Positions 52,153-60,344 of a stretch of DNA of 64,000 nt are shown here, one piece after another (the stretch's first letter is position 1; each line of letters begins with the position of its first letter). The DNA comes from Lichenihabitans sp033947565 (GTDB lineage Bacteria; Pseudomonadota; Alphaproteobacteria; Rhizobiales; Beijerinckiaceae), in NCBI RefSeq assembly GCF_033947565.1, contig NZ_JARPVX010000001.1, forward strand, positions 155,360 through 219,359. The letters are read 5' to 3'. The notes below the pieces were generated by a model. It was not told the DNA's origin, did not search any database, and saw only the letters and a program-made list of their open reading frames with translations. A program made the translations under genes and the position numbers.

Positions 52153-52172
52153 CCGGTAGGATTTCCGGTAGG
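52153..52172 (+). repeat. Direct repeat CCGGTAGG between tRNA-Gly and integrase
   Basis: Two exact copies of CCGGTAGG lie four bases apart, with period 12, just inside the presumed left end of the island. If the integrase starts at 52195 this stretch is its leader and could bind the recombinase or a control protein. If it starts at 52117 it encodes a PVGFPVG repeat. Confidence 0.4.
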
Positions 52173-52194
52173 AACCTTGCGCGAGAGAGTGCCC

Positions 52195-54192
52195 ATGTCG
52201 CCGTCCGGCTTTCCGTTCCTGGTGCTCAGGAAAGATACGGGCAAATATGCCTACCAGCGCGATCTGAACCCAAGTTTGGCTCTCCATGTTTCGGGAGACG
52301 TCTCGCTCGATTGGACGGCGCGGATCGCACGGCTCGAGCCTTGTCGCTCGGTGATCAAGATCTCCCTGTCGACTGGGGATGAAAAGACCGCACGCGTGCG
52401 CTGGCTGCACGTCCATACGCAGGTCGAAGCGCTGCTCCAACTCGCACAGATCGCGGCCAATACCGAGGCTGTGCGGAAAAAAGCCGTTCGGCCGGTGGAA
52501 GGTCTCGCGCCGGGGGTGAGCGCCACCATCGCGGGTCAGTTGAAGCACGATCGGCTCAACGCCCATGATCAGGGCTGGATCGATCCCACCTTCACGTCGC
52601 CGCTCGCGGGCGTCGTGCTCAAGCTGTTGCGACAGAGCACCGTCGAGGCTGCAGACAGGAAGCTCATCGAAGGCGCCCGGCGCAAAGCCGAGGACATCGA
52701 GCATCAGCAGGCGCGGGCAGCCTTGCGGGAACGCGAGCCAGGATGGGTCGACCGCAGCATCCTGGTGTCAGAGCTCGACGCTAGCCTGTTCGACATCGAA
52801 GGCCTCCGGTCGGGACGGATTACGCATTTTACGACGGCCCAGATGCGCGCTATGCACGAGGCGGAAGCAAAAGCGACGACGATGCCGAGCGAGATCGATT
52901 GTCGCCTCGCCGAGAACGGGTTGGCGTTGCCCGAAGGCCATGCCGATCGCCGCGCTCTGGCCTTGTCGCTCCTTCGTACCCAGGTTTCGACGCACGAGAT
53001 CATCAAGCGACGCGATGCCGGGGCCGGGATCGACACGCCATCCCGGCCGCCAACCATGATGCCGCGGCCTGCGGCACTCCCCGCGCAGCCGTCGCAAACC
53101 CTCTCGGCCATGCGGGAAGCCTGGATTCTGGACAAGCGCCCCGAACAGAAGCCGCGGGACGACAATGCTCTCTACGTCGGCTACTTCGTGTCGCTCTTCG
53201 GCGATTTGCCGGTGGCGGACATCACGCGACCGATGATCGACCAATACCTCAAGCTTCTCGACCGCTGTGCTCGCAACGTTCCGCATGCCCTGCGTCGCGG
53301 AAGCCTAATGGCCCGTGCCGAATGGAGCGAGCTGCCGGACAACCGCGGCAAGCGCCGCCTCAAGCGCCGCACCATCAATGCGAAGGGTCTCGGCTCCCTT
53401 AGCGCCTGCCTGACCCAGGCTGAGCGCCTGGGCCTGGTCTCCGCCAATCCGTGTAAGGGCATGGACCTCGACGAAAGCGTCGACGAGGTCATGAAGCGCA
53501 AGCCGTACAGCTTGACCAACCTGAAGAAGATTTACGCGACCTCCATCTACAAGCAGCCGGCTGTCGTGCCCAAGGCCGGGTGTGGCGCCGCGGCGTTCTG
53601 GCTGCCGCTGCTGGCGATGTTCGCGGGCGCGCGGCTCGAGGAGCTTGGACAGCTGGAGCTGGCCGACGTCAAGGTCGCGGATCGCATCCCCTACCTGCAC
53701 ATCACCGACGTCACGGACGATGACGACGACGCGGCCAAGCCCGAGGGTGCCGCCACGAAGTCGGTGAAGACGAACGCCGCCCGTCGCCGCGTCCCGCTGC
53801 ACCCTACGCTGCTGCAACTCGGGTTCATGAACTTCGTCGCCGGCCGGCGGCGACGCGGAGCGACCCGTCTGTTTCACGAGCTGCCAGTCTACCGTAATCG
53901 CTGCACCAAGGAGTTCAGCAAATGGTGGGGCCGGCACACGGACGAACATGTCACGAAGGAGCCGGACAAGACGTTCCACAGCTTCCGGCATCTCTTCATC
54001 GCCAAGCTACGGGCCGCCGAGGTGCCTGAGGAGCGTATCAAGGCGTCGGTGGGGCATCGCAGCTCCGACACGACGTTGGGCTATGGCGACGATGGGGAAG
54101 GTGCCTTCTCGCTCGAGATCCTGTTGAGCGACGTAGAGAGGATCAGCTTCCCAGGGCTCGACCTCACCAAGCTGGGTTGGAACGAGGCGTAA
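52195..54192 (+). CDS. Tyrosine recombinase (island integrase)
   Basis: About 665 residues. The catalytic domain is C-terminal: Arg I in 'AGARLEELGQLEL', the beta Lys region 'SVKTNAARRRVPLHP', His-x-x-Arg in 'HSFRHLFIAKLR', then 'VGHRSSDTTLGYG' with the nucleophile Tyr. A SAM-like core-binding domain lies before it ('DLPVADITRPMIDQYLKLL'). The long N-terminal part is like that of large island integrases. An in-frame ATG at 52117 would add 26 residues. It sits 117 bases from tRNA-Gly in the same direction, the classic arrangement for an element integrated in a tRNA gene. Confidence 0.92.
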   Translation: MSPSGFPFLVLRKDTGKYAYQRDLNPSLALHVSGDVSLDWTARIARLEPCRSVIKISLSTGDEKTARVRWLHVHTQVEALLQLAQIAANTEAVRKKAVRPVEGLAPGVSATIAGQLKHDRLNAHDQGWIDPTFTSPLAGVVLKLLRQSTVEAADRKLIEGARRKAEDIEHQQARAALREREPGWVDRSILVSELDASLFDIEGLRSGRITHFTTAQMRAMHEAEAKATTMPSEIDCRLAENGLALPEGHADRRALALSLLRTQVSTHEIIKRRDAGAGIDTPSRPPTMMPRPAALPAQPSQTLSAMREAWILDKRPEQKPRDDNALYVGYFVSLFGDLPVADITRPMIDQYLKLLDRCARNVPHALRRGSLMARAEWSELPDNRGKRRLKRRTINAKGLGSLSACLTQAERLGLVSANPCKGMDLDESVDEVMKRKPYSLTNLKKIYATSIYKQPAVVPKAGCGAAAFWLPLLAMFAGARLEELGQLELADVKVADRIPYLHITDVTDDDDDAAKPEGAATKSVKTNAARRRVPLHPTLLQLGFMNFVAGRRRRGATRLFHELPVYRNRCTKEFSKWWGRHTDEHVTKEPDKTFHSFRHLFIAKLRAAEVPEERIKASVGHRSSDTTLGYGDDGEGAFSLEILLSDVERISFPGLDLTKLGWNEA

Positions 54193-54341
54193 TTTCAAGG
54201 GTCGACCAAAGACCGGCAACGTGGTCTTCGGTGCCGGCTCCATTGTTCCAGACGCTGCCGAGCAGCACTCGCCGCGCGGCAGGCAAGGCTCGGATCAGCG
54301 AAGCTTGAGGTGTCTCCGATGGTCCGAGAGGCACGAGCCCG

Positions 54342-54581
54342 TCAGAGATCCTCGGGTTCGGCGTGCTCGAGACCCTCGACTTCGGTCCGGATGACCTGCA
54401 ATCGCGCCTTGCATAGCGCATAAGCCTCCTTTGCGTCGCGTACGTCCTGGACCAGGCTGTCGATCGACGTCGCGCTGCCCGGCCCTTTGAGCTTGGTCGC
54501 AATGGCGGAGAGCCGTGCGTAAGCCTCGGCGAAGGTCGCGGTCGCGGGAAGCGCGGTCCCCGCGGGTGTGTTGGTCGGCAT
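54342..54581 (-). CDS. xseB: Exonuclease VII small-subunit-like protein
   Basis: 79 residues, a short helical hairpin: 'TFAEAYARLSAIATKLKGPG' then 'SIDSLVQDVRDAKEAYALCK' and 'ARLQVIRTEVEGLE'. This matches the XseB pattern and the usual length of about 70-85 residues. It directly follows the XseA-like gene. It is an accessory copy on the island rather than the housekeeping gene, judged by context and divergence. Confidence 0.75.
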   Translation of the reverse strand: MPTNTPAGTALPATATFAEAYARLSAIATKLKGPGSATSIDSLVQDVRDAKEAYALCKARLQVIRTEVEGLEHAEPEDL

Positions 54582-54614
54582 GGTGGTTGGTCCTTTCTGA
54601 AAGCGTGGCACGGG

Positions 54615-56198
54615 TCAGGCCTCCACGACGGCAGCCACATCGCCGTCATGAAGGTGAAGGGTGAGGCCATGCGCCTCGTGCGCAGCCGCGACCGTGCGGA
54701 TCACGCGCCCGTCCGGGCCGCGCACCAGGGCGAAGCCCCGCGCCAGAACCGTCTCGGGACTTGCGGCCGCGACGATCGCCTCGGCTGCCACGAGCGCCGC
54801 GGCCGATCGATCGAGGCTTGTGGTTGCAGCCGTGCCGACCGCGTCGCGGAGGGGGCGCAGGCCCGCTGCTTGCAGGTGCAACTGCGTCCCGGCGGCCTGG
54901 ACGACGCTGCGCCATGCCGGCTCGCCCGGGTCAATCGCGCTCAGGCGCATTCGCATCCCCGACGACACCTGGACCCGCAGGTCCCGGCTCGCGCGTGCGG
55001 CGGCGTCGATGCGCAGCGGAACCGTCGCGTGCAGCGCGGCCATCATGTGCCGCAGGTCGCTCATCGCCTGCCGGCAGCGCGCCCCGGCGGCACCGATCGC
55101 GATGCGGACCTCGGCGAAGACGCGGTCGACATCGGCCTCGGCCCCGGTGAGGCAGCGGCCGCCCTGCGCCGTCAGCCCCGACCGGTACGCCTGCAGCCGG
55201 ATTTCTTCGGCCTGGAGCCGCTGCCCAGCGAGGCTCGTGATCGCCTCCAGGGCGCCTCGAACCTGCCGCGCCGGCGCGCGCATGAGCTCGGCCACGCATG
55301 CCAGGGCTTTCGATGGTGTGTCGAGGTTCCGCCAAGCGATCTCGCAGAGCAGGAGGTCGTTGTCGATGGCGTGGCCGAGACCGCAGGCGATCGGCACCGG
55401 GCAAAGGGCGACGGCGCGCACGATGGTCTCGTGATCGAGGACCGCCAGACCGGCGCGACTACCCCCGCCGCGCACCATGAGGACGAGGTCGGGCCTGCTC
55501 CCGGCCAGCGGCTCGACCGCGGCGCGTAGCGCGGTGGCGAGCGCCTGCGGGGCCGATGCCCCTTCGAACGGCACCGCGTGGCTGCGGATCACGAGCAGGC
55601 CGGCGCCTTCCCAGCGGGCCAGGGTCGCGGCGATGTCGGCATAGCCCGCGGCCCCTGCCGGGTGAACGATGGCGACGCGGGTGACATCGCGCGGCATCGG
55701 CAGGCGCCGTTGCCGGTCATAGAGGCCCTCGCGGCGGAGCGCCTGCCGCAACTGCTCGAGCCGCTTCTGGGCCAGGCTCTGGGTCGTGTCGCGCCCAAGA
55801 TCGAGGACGCGCGCCCCGAGGTGGTAGCGGCTCGACCACTGCGGCGACACTTTGAGAACGGTTGTCATGCCGACCAGGAGGCCCGCCTCGACCGGACCGC
55901 CGATGCTGCTCGAGATGCGGTCCAGCACGGCGCCGGCCAGGAAGACGCGCAGCGCTCCACCCTGGCCGACGGGCGCCCCCGCTTCGACGAGCTCAAGGGT
56001 GTGGCCGCTCCGTCCGGCCTTGCTGGCCACGATGGTGGCCTCGAGCCACACGGTCTCGGGAAGGCCGCGAAGCAGTTGGCCCGCCAGGTCGAGGAAGGCG
56101 CGAAGCGGCAGGAAAGGGGCATCAAGTCCGGTGGACCGATCGGGTGTTGCGGCCAACGGGTGTGGGTCGGTGCGATTGGTGATGATGGATGAGGACAT
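54615..56198 (-). CDS. xseA: Exonuclease VII large-subunit-like protein, divergent
   Basis: 527 residues. An N-terminal OB-fold-like region ('GLPETVWLEATIVASKAGRS') precedes the XseA catalytic block: 'RVAIVHPAGAAGYADIAATL', 'LVLMVRGGGSRAGLAVLDHE' and 'CGLGHAIDNDLLLCEIAWRN', with 'LDTPSKA' in place of APTPSAA. The RGGGS and GH-x2-D motifs are kept. A long coiled-coil C-terminus follows. It would degrade single-stranded DNA with XseB. Divergence from chromosomal XseA suggests a mobile-element version. Confidence 0.78.
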   Translation of the reverse strand: MSSSIITNRTDPHPLAATPDRSTGLDAPFLPLRAFLDLAGQLLRGLPETVWLEATIVASKAGRSGHTLELVEAGAPVGQGGALRVFLAGAVLDRISSSIGGPVEAGLLVGMTTVLKVSPQWSSRYHLGARVLDLGRDTTQSLAQKRLEQLRQALRREGLYDRQRRLPMPRDVTRVAIVHPAGAAGYADIAATLARWEGAGLLVIRSHAVPFEGASAPQALATALRAAVEPLAGSRPDLVLMVRGGGSRAGLAVLDHETIVRAVALCPVPIACGLGHAIDNDLLLCEIAWRNLDTPSKALACVAELMRAPARQVRGALEAITSLAGQRLQAEEIRLQAYRSGLTAQGGRCLTGAEADVDRVFAEVRIAIGAAGARCRQAMSDLRHMMAALHATVPLRIDAAARASRDLRVQVSSGMRMRLSAIDPGEPAWRSVVQAAGTQLHLQAAGLRPLRDAVGTAATTSLDRSAAALVAAEAIVAAASPETVLARGFALVRGPDGRVIRTVAAAHEAHGLTLHLHDGDVAAVVEA

Positions 56199-56242
56199 GA
56201 CCTGTCGATCCGGTGGATAGTGTCGGGATGTTGGGAATGGCG

Positions 56243-57073
56243 TCAGCGGTTCATGAGCGGCGCCGCGGCGCGGATCACCAGCACCTCCACGAGCCGTGCG
56301 AGCGTCTCGGCCTCCTGCCGCGGCGCGAGGCGAAACAGCTCGCGCGCAGCCTTGTGGGTGCGGCCGCGCTTCGTCTCATGCACCGTGAAGCGCAGGAGCC
56401 GTTGCGGGTCGATGCCGCACGACCGGCAATGTGCGAGGCCCTCGGCACTTGCGGCGAAACCGGCGAGGCTCCGCGGCGCGAGAGCCTGCATCAGTGCGCG
56501 ATCGAGCGCGGAAGGGTCGACACCCCCGGGCAGGTCGATCGAAAGCGCCGCCCGAAGCGTGCGCACCGGGCTGTCGATCGGGCGAACACCGGCGGGCACG
56601 ATCGTGCCTTCCCAGTTGTCGAAGCCGGGCTCGGCCATCATGACGTCCTGATCCTGCCGGTGCGACGCGTAGCGGCTCTGGCGCAGGTGGGCGAAGCGCG
56701 TTTGGGCGGCCGTGCCGCGGCTGAACCCGGCCTTGTAGATGCCGAACCCAACGACCTGGGCGCACTCGAACAGCCCGCGGCACCCGCCGAGGTAGAAGCA
56801 CATGCTCGGTCCGCGGCCGAGGGCCCGGTAGGCTGCCGAGCGAAACAGCTCGGCATCGACCTCCGGAACGTCGTCGATGGTGATCGGCCGCAGTCCCGCT
56901 GAAACAGGCGGTTCGCAAGGCGCCGACATCGCGGACCGTCGGGGCGAGGGGTCCAGGGTGCTGAGCGCCTCTATGGCGTTACGCAACATGGAGCGATCCT
57001 CTTGCGTCAGCTGAAGCCACGACGCCAGGGCGGACGATACGGCTGGATTGAGGGCTGCAGTAAGTATGTTCAT
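56243..57073 (-). CDS. Unknown island protein with a GIY-YIG-like stretch
   Basis: 276 residues, no recognised family. Around residues 105-135, 'GFGIYKAGFSRGTAAQTRFA' resembles the YKIG-x-S...R-x2-L pattern of T5orf172/GIY-YIG-related nucleases, but the match is short. No signal peptide or membrane span. It lies between the AAA+ ATPase and XseA genes on the same strand, 44 bases before xseA, so it is probably part of the same module. Confidence 0.55.
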   Translation of the reverse strand: MNILTAALNPAVSSALASWLQLTQEDRSMLRNAIEALSTLDPSPRRSAMSAPCEPPVSAGLRPITIDDVPEVDAELFRSAAYRALGRGPSMCFYLGGCRGLFECAQVVGFGIYKAGFSRGTAAQTRFAHLRQSRYASHRQDQDVMMAEPGFDNWEGTIVPAGVRPIDSPVRTLRAALSIDLPGGVDPSALDRALMQALAPRSLAGFAASAEGLAHCRSCGIDPQRLLRFTVHETKRGRTHKAARELFRLAPRQEAETLARLVEVLVIRAAAPLMNR

Positions 57074-57253
57074 GATATGTCTCTTCCTTCATCTTTGGTT
57101 CGTTTCGGCTTGGGGCTGGCGCACCTGTCGCCCGCACTTCCACCCGTGTTCTGTTGATCGCCTTCACCACGGCCGCGCCGGCTTCTGATCGTACGTCGAC
57201 TCGCCTCTGGACCGGCCCGGCGCGTCGTGGCCGGCATTGCTCCTCAGCCTTTG

Positions 57254-58549
57254 TCAGAAGCCACTCGCGTCGGGGACATCCTGCCGCGACACAAATCGCG
57301 GTCGGCGCAGGTCGATGAAGCCGACAGGGCCGCGCAACGTCGGCTTCTGTGCGGGCATGCGGGGCGACGTGGCACGCGCGCGAAGCCGGAGAGCGGCGGC
57401 AACGAGGTCGTCGCGGCTGAGCACCCGCCGGCCATCCGCGACCGCATGGGCGACGGCGAGTTCGATGGCGAGCCGCGCCCGACGAAGGCCGAGCGGCCGC
57501 GTCGCATGGAGCGCGGTCCGGTTCTCTATCGTCACCGGCAGTCCGATTTCCCCCGCGACCTCGGCCAGCATGGCTTCGAGAACGGCGTCGCGCGCTGCAC
57601 GGGACAGGCGCGGGATGGCGACCGTCACGACGCGGTCGAGAAAGGGCGCGGACAATCCTGTCGTGCTGTTCGCGGTGAAGATCCAGATCGCATGCGCCGC
57701 GTTCATCGGCACGCGGATGAACTCGTCCTGGTAGACGCGCGCGGTGTGCCGCTCGAGCAGCCCGAGGAGCTTGTTGGCCGGGTGCGGGTTGCGGTCGTGG
57801 TCGACGACCTTCTCGATCTCGTCGCACAGGATCAAAGGTGCGCTCGAGGTCGCCTGGACCAGCGCCTTCGCGGCATACCCGGGTCCGGCCGCGCGCCATA
57901 CGGGTGGGTAGCCGACGATCGAGCCCATGTCCGGAATGGTGGCACCGTCGATGGTGTCGAGCGTCGTGTCCAACGCTTGGGCGAGCGCCCTCGCGAAGCG
58001 CGTCTTGCCGACCCCTGGCGGCCCGAGCAGGAGCAGCGGCGTGACGCGCATCGGCGTCTGGGTCGCAAGCGATAGCTGTGCGGCATCGTGGACCAATGCG
58101 GTGACGCCCGCGAAGTTGGGCTGCGCCTGCGCCAAGGTGTCGAGCCGACCGGCTGTTATTTCAGAGGCGATCAGGTGTGGTTTGTGGAGCCGCACGCGGT
58201 CGCGATAGTGGAGCAGGAGCCTGACGCGCTGCTCCTCGTTGCTCGACAGGGTATCGAAGTTGCCGTCGAAGCCGGTCGCCTGGATCGCGCGGTGGATGGC
58301 CATGCGTTCGATCGCCATCGTGCCTGGGATGGTGCGTTCCGCGATGCGGTCCTCCTCGACGGCGTCGGGCAGCGTTGCAGGGATGGCGGCTTCGAACGGA
58401 TCGTCCTCTTGCCGGACCGACCATGCGACGCGGGCCGCCGCATGGAGGGTGGCTGGTATGGCCGGTACGGGCGCTGGATCCTCGGGCATGCTTGCACGGG
58501 TGTCTGGTCGAGCGTCGCCAACGGCGGACATGGAGAATGTGGGTGTCAT
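57254..58549 (-). CDS. AAA+ ATPase (Lon/ClpX-like)
   Basis: 431 residues from the ATG giving MTPTFS. Walker A 'LLLGPPGVGKTRFARALAQ', Walker B 'PLILCDEIEKVVDH', sensor 1 'AIWIFTANST', and a lid domain to about residue 390. The module resembles the ATPase part of Lon, with no protease domain. Residues 1-75 are low-complexity. It may remodel or load the XseA/unknown proteins encoded downstream. It is followed by a 180-base gap before the next gene. Confidence 0.8.
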   Translation of the reverse strand: MTPTFSMSAVGDARPDTRASMPEDPAPVPAIPATLHAAARVAWSVRQEDDPFEAAIPATLPDAVEEDRIAERTIPGTMAIERMAIHRAIQATGFDGNFDTLSSNEEQRVRLLLHYRDRVRLHKPHLIASEITAGRLDTLAQAQPNFAGVTALVHDAAQLSLATQTPMRVTPLLLLGPPGVGKTRFARALAQALDTTLDTIDGATIPDMGSIVGYPPVWRAAGPGYAAKALVQATSSAPLILCDEIEKVVDHDRNPHPANKLLGLLERHTARVYQDEFIRVPMNAAHAIWIFTANSTTGLSAPFLDRVVTVAIPRLSRAARDAVLEAMLAEVAGEIGLPVTIENRTALHATRPLGLRRARLAIELAVAHAVADGRRVLSRDDLVAAALRLRARATSPRMPAQKPTLRGPVGFIDLRRPRFVSRQDVPDASGF

Positions 58550-58732
58550 GGGTGCCAACTTGCAGGAGAGCCTGGGCGCGACTTCGCCCGCCCTGACGTG
58601 AGTGCCGGCAGGTGGGCTGAATCCGCGTGGATTGAGGTGGTAGGTGATGATGCGGACAGGGCCATGCGCCTGGCCGCAAATGGAAGCGGCCGTCGCGTAC
58701 GGCGGCGGCCAACATGCAACGGCGTGGGCCGA

Positions 58733-59086
58733 TCAGTTCGGCAGTGAATCGCTGTTAAGCCGTCGATGATCGGCCTCGATGGCGACATCCAAGAGCGTCG
58801 CGAGATGGGAGTGGGACAGCGACACGAGCCCGTGCTCGCGATCGTAGCGGAGGAAGGCTGCCGCGATCACCTTCGGCTCGACCTCGCTCCAGTCCTGGGC
58901 CGGCTCGGAGGCCATCAACAGCGTCAGCGTCCTGAACTGCAGTTCAAGCGCGTCGGCGCGGTGCGGATCCGTCCCGCGCGCGGCGACGAGCTGCCCGTAG
59001 GTGTCGTACACCCGGGAGGCGAGGTGGGCGATGAGCGTTTTGGCCTGAGTGCGGCTGGAGGTCTCGCCGGGGTTCATCGTGGTCAT
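58733..59086 (-). CDS. Unknown small island protein
   Basis: 117 residues, helical and acidic, with no family I recognise ('LIAHLASRVYDTYGQLVAAR', 'LVSLSHSHLATLLDVAIEAD'). It is the first gene of the minus-strand AAA+/XseAB module. It starts at the upstream of two close ATGs. Confidence 0.55.
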   Translation of the reverse strand: MTTMNPGETSSRTQAKTLIAHLASRVYDTYGQLVAARGTDPHRADALELQFRTLTLLMASEPAQDWSEVEPKVIAAAFLRYDREHGLVSLSHSHLATLLDVAIEADHRRLNSDSLPN

Positions 59087-59315
59087 GGTTCTTACTCTGG
59101 GCCGGTGTGAGACGGACCGGCTTCGGTCTCGCCGACTCTCCTTTGGGGCCCTTCCTGTTTCGGAGATCACCTTTTGCTATTTCTGCTGCTCCCTGCAGAC
59201 CTTCCAACCTCCTCATCATGATCCGGTGTAAAACATGCATCGGTAATTTGGAGTCGGACCGGCCGTAGAAATCGGCTATCCCGTTCGACGACGACCTGTG
59301 CTGAAGGACGGCATC

Positions 59316-59576
59316 ATGCAGGATCTGGTGAGAGTTGAACCGAGCCGCCGCAACATCTGCGCGGCGCTCCTGGCACTATCCTTCGCGAGGGTTCGCCCCC
59401 TGTATGCTGACCTCGGCTGGACGGTGCATCGGATCCTTCCGGCTCAACTTCTCTCCGTCCGGATCGGCGACCTCATCTATGATCGGGGTTGCAGCAGGCT
59501 CTTTCGGGTGGTGCGAACAATGGAAACGGAGGTAGGTCTGGTCGCCAAGATGGAATGGGTGCAGCGCGTCGTGTGA
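59316..59576 (+). CDS. Unknown small protein
   Basis: 86 residues from the ATG giving MQDLVRVE; an upstream in-frame GTG is possible. The sequence has a C-terminal half with 'RIGDLIYDRGCSRLFRVVRT' that suggests a small beta barrel, but I assign no family. It is divergent from the AAA+/XseAB module. Coding status is moderately uncertain. Confidence 0.4.
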   Translation: MQDLVRVEPSRRNICAALLALSFARVRPLYADLGWTVHRILPAQLLSVRIGDLIYDRGCSRLFRVVRTMETEVGLVAKMEWVQRVV

Positions 59577-59758
59577 GCCCCGATCCTGCGTGTTTACGCC
59601 TGAACGTTCGCGTCATGGGGCGATACAGGATGACAATGCATCCAACCATGCTGAGCGCGCTGTCGGCCATGGTCTCGAGTTGACCATTTGAGGAAATTGG
59701 GAATGTCCGCTTCCAGTGAATCTGGTCAGGGCGCGCCGCGCCGCTTTATAATTCCACA

Positions 59759-60277
59759 ATGGACATCATCGTGACGCGGCGGCTCGTTCTTCGGAGTCCG
59801 GTTGCCCAAGACCTGCAGGGCCTACAAGATCACGTGCTGTCCGATCCCGATGTCATGCGTTTCGCCTTCTCGGGCAATCCGCTGTCCTCGGCGCAATCTA
59901 AGGCGTTTTTCGATAGCAACTTCGACCACGATCAAACAGGCAGGAAGCTTGGTGTCCTGATCGAGCGCGAAACGAAAGAGCTCACTGGTTTCGCGGGCTT
60001 GGTCCCATGCGGTGCGCTTGGTCAGCCGGACTTCGAGCTTGGCTTTGTTCTGCGTCGGGACGCATGGGGGCGTGGCTACGCGACTGAGATCGGGCTTGGA
60101 CAAATCGAGTATGGGTTCAGCACCCTTCATTTAAAGCGCGTTTTGGCTCAGGTCTCGCCGAAAAACCATGGTTCGATCTCAACGTTGAGAAAGCTCGGCA
60201 TGGCCTTTTGCAGCGCTGTCCACAGCGAAGAACGCGGCGAACGGCTTGTGTACGCCGTGCATAGTCTTAGCGTCTGA
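59759..60277 (+). CDS. GNAT N-acetyltransferase (RimJ/RimL type)
   Basis: 172 residues, the normal family length. 'TRRLVLRSPVAQDLQGLQDH' opens the Acetyltransf_3 domain; 'FVLRRDAWGRGYATEIGL' is the acetyl-CoA motif A and 'NHGSISTLRKLGMAF' motif B. The base use is less GC-rich than its neighbours. The stop codon is only four bases before the left inverted repeat of the insertion sequence, so the gene is intact but the insertion replaced whatever followed. Confidence 0.85.
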   Translation: MDIIVTRRLVLRSPVAQDLQGLQDHVLSDPDVMRFAFSGNPLSSAQSKAFFDSNFDHDQTGRKLGVLIERETKELTGFAGLVPCGALGQPDFELGFVLRRDAWGRGYATEIGLGQIEYGFSTLHLKRVLAQVSPKNHGSISTLRKLGMAFCSAVHSEERGERLVYAVHSLSV

Positions 60278-60281
60278 GTTT

Positions 60282-60314
60282 ATGGTGCATCATTCTTGCA
60301 GACCGTGCGGAAAG
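60282..60314 (+). repeat. Left terminal inverted repeat of the IS
   Basis: Begins ATGGTGCATCA and ends with GCAGACCGTGCGGAAAG, matching the complement of the right end with mismatches at about four or five internal positions. Confidence 0.8.
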
Positions 60315-60344
60315 GCGGCTGAGGATTTCTCCCGTTGACGGGTC

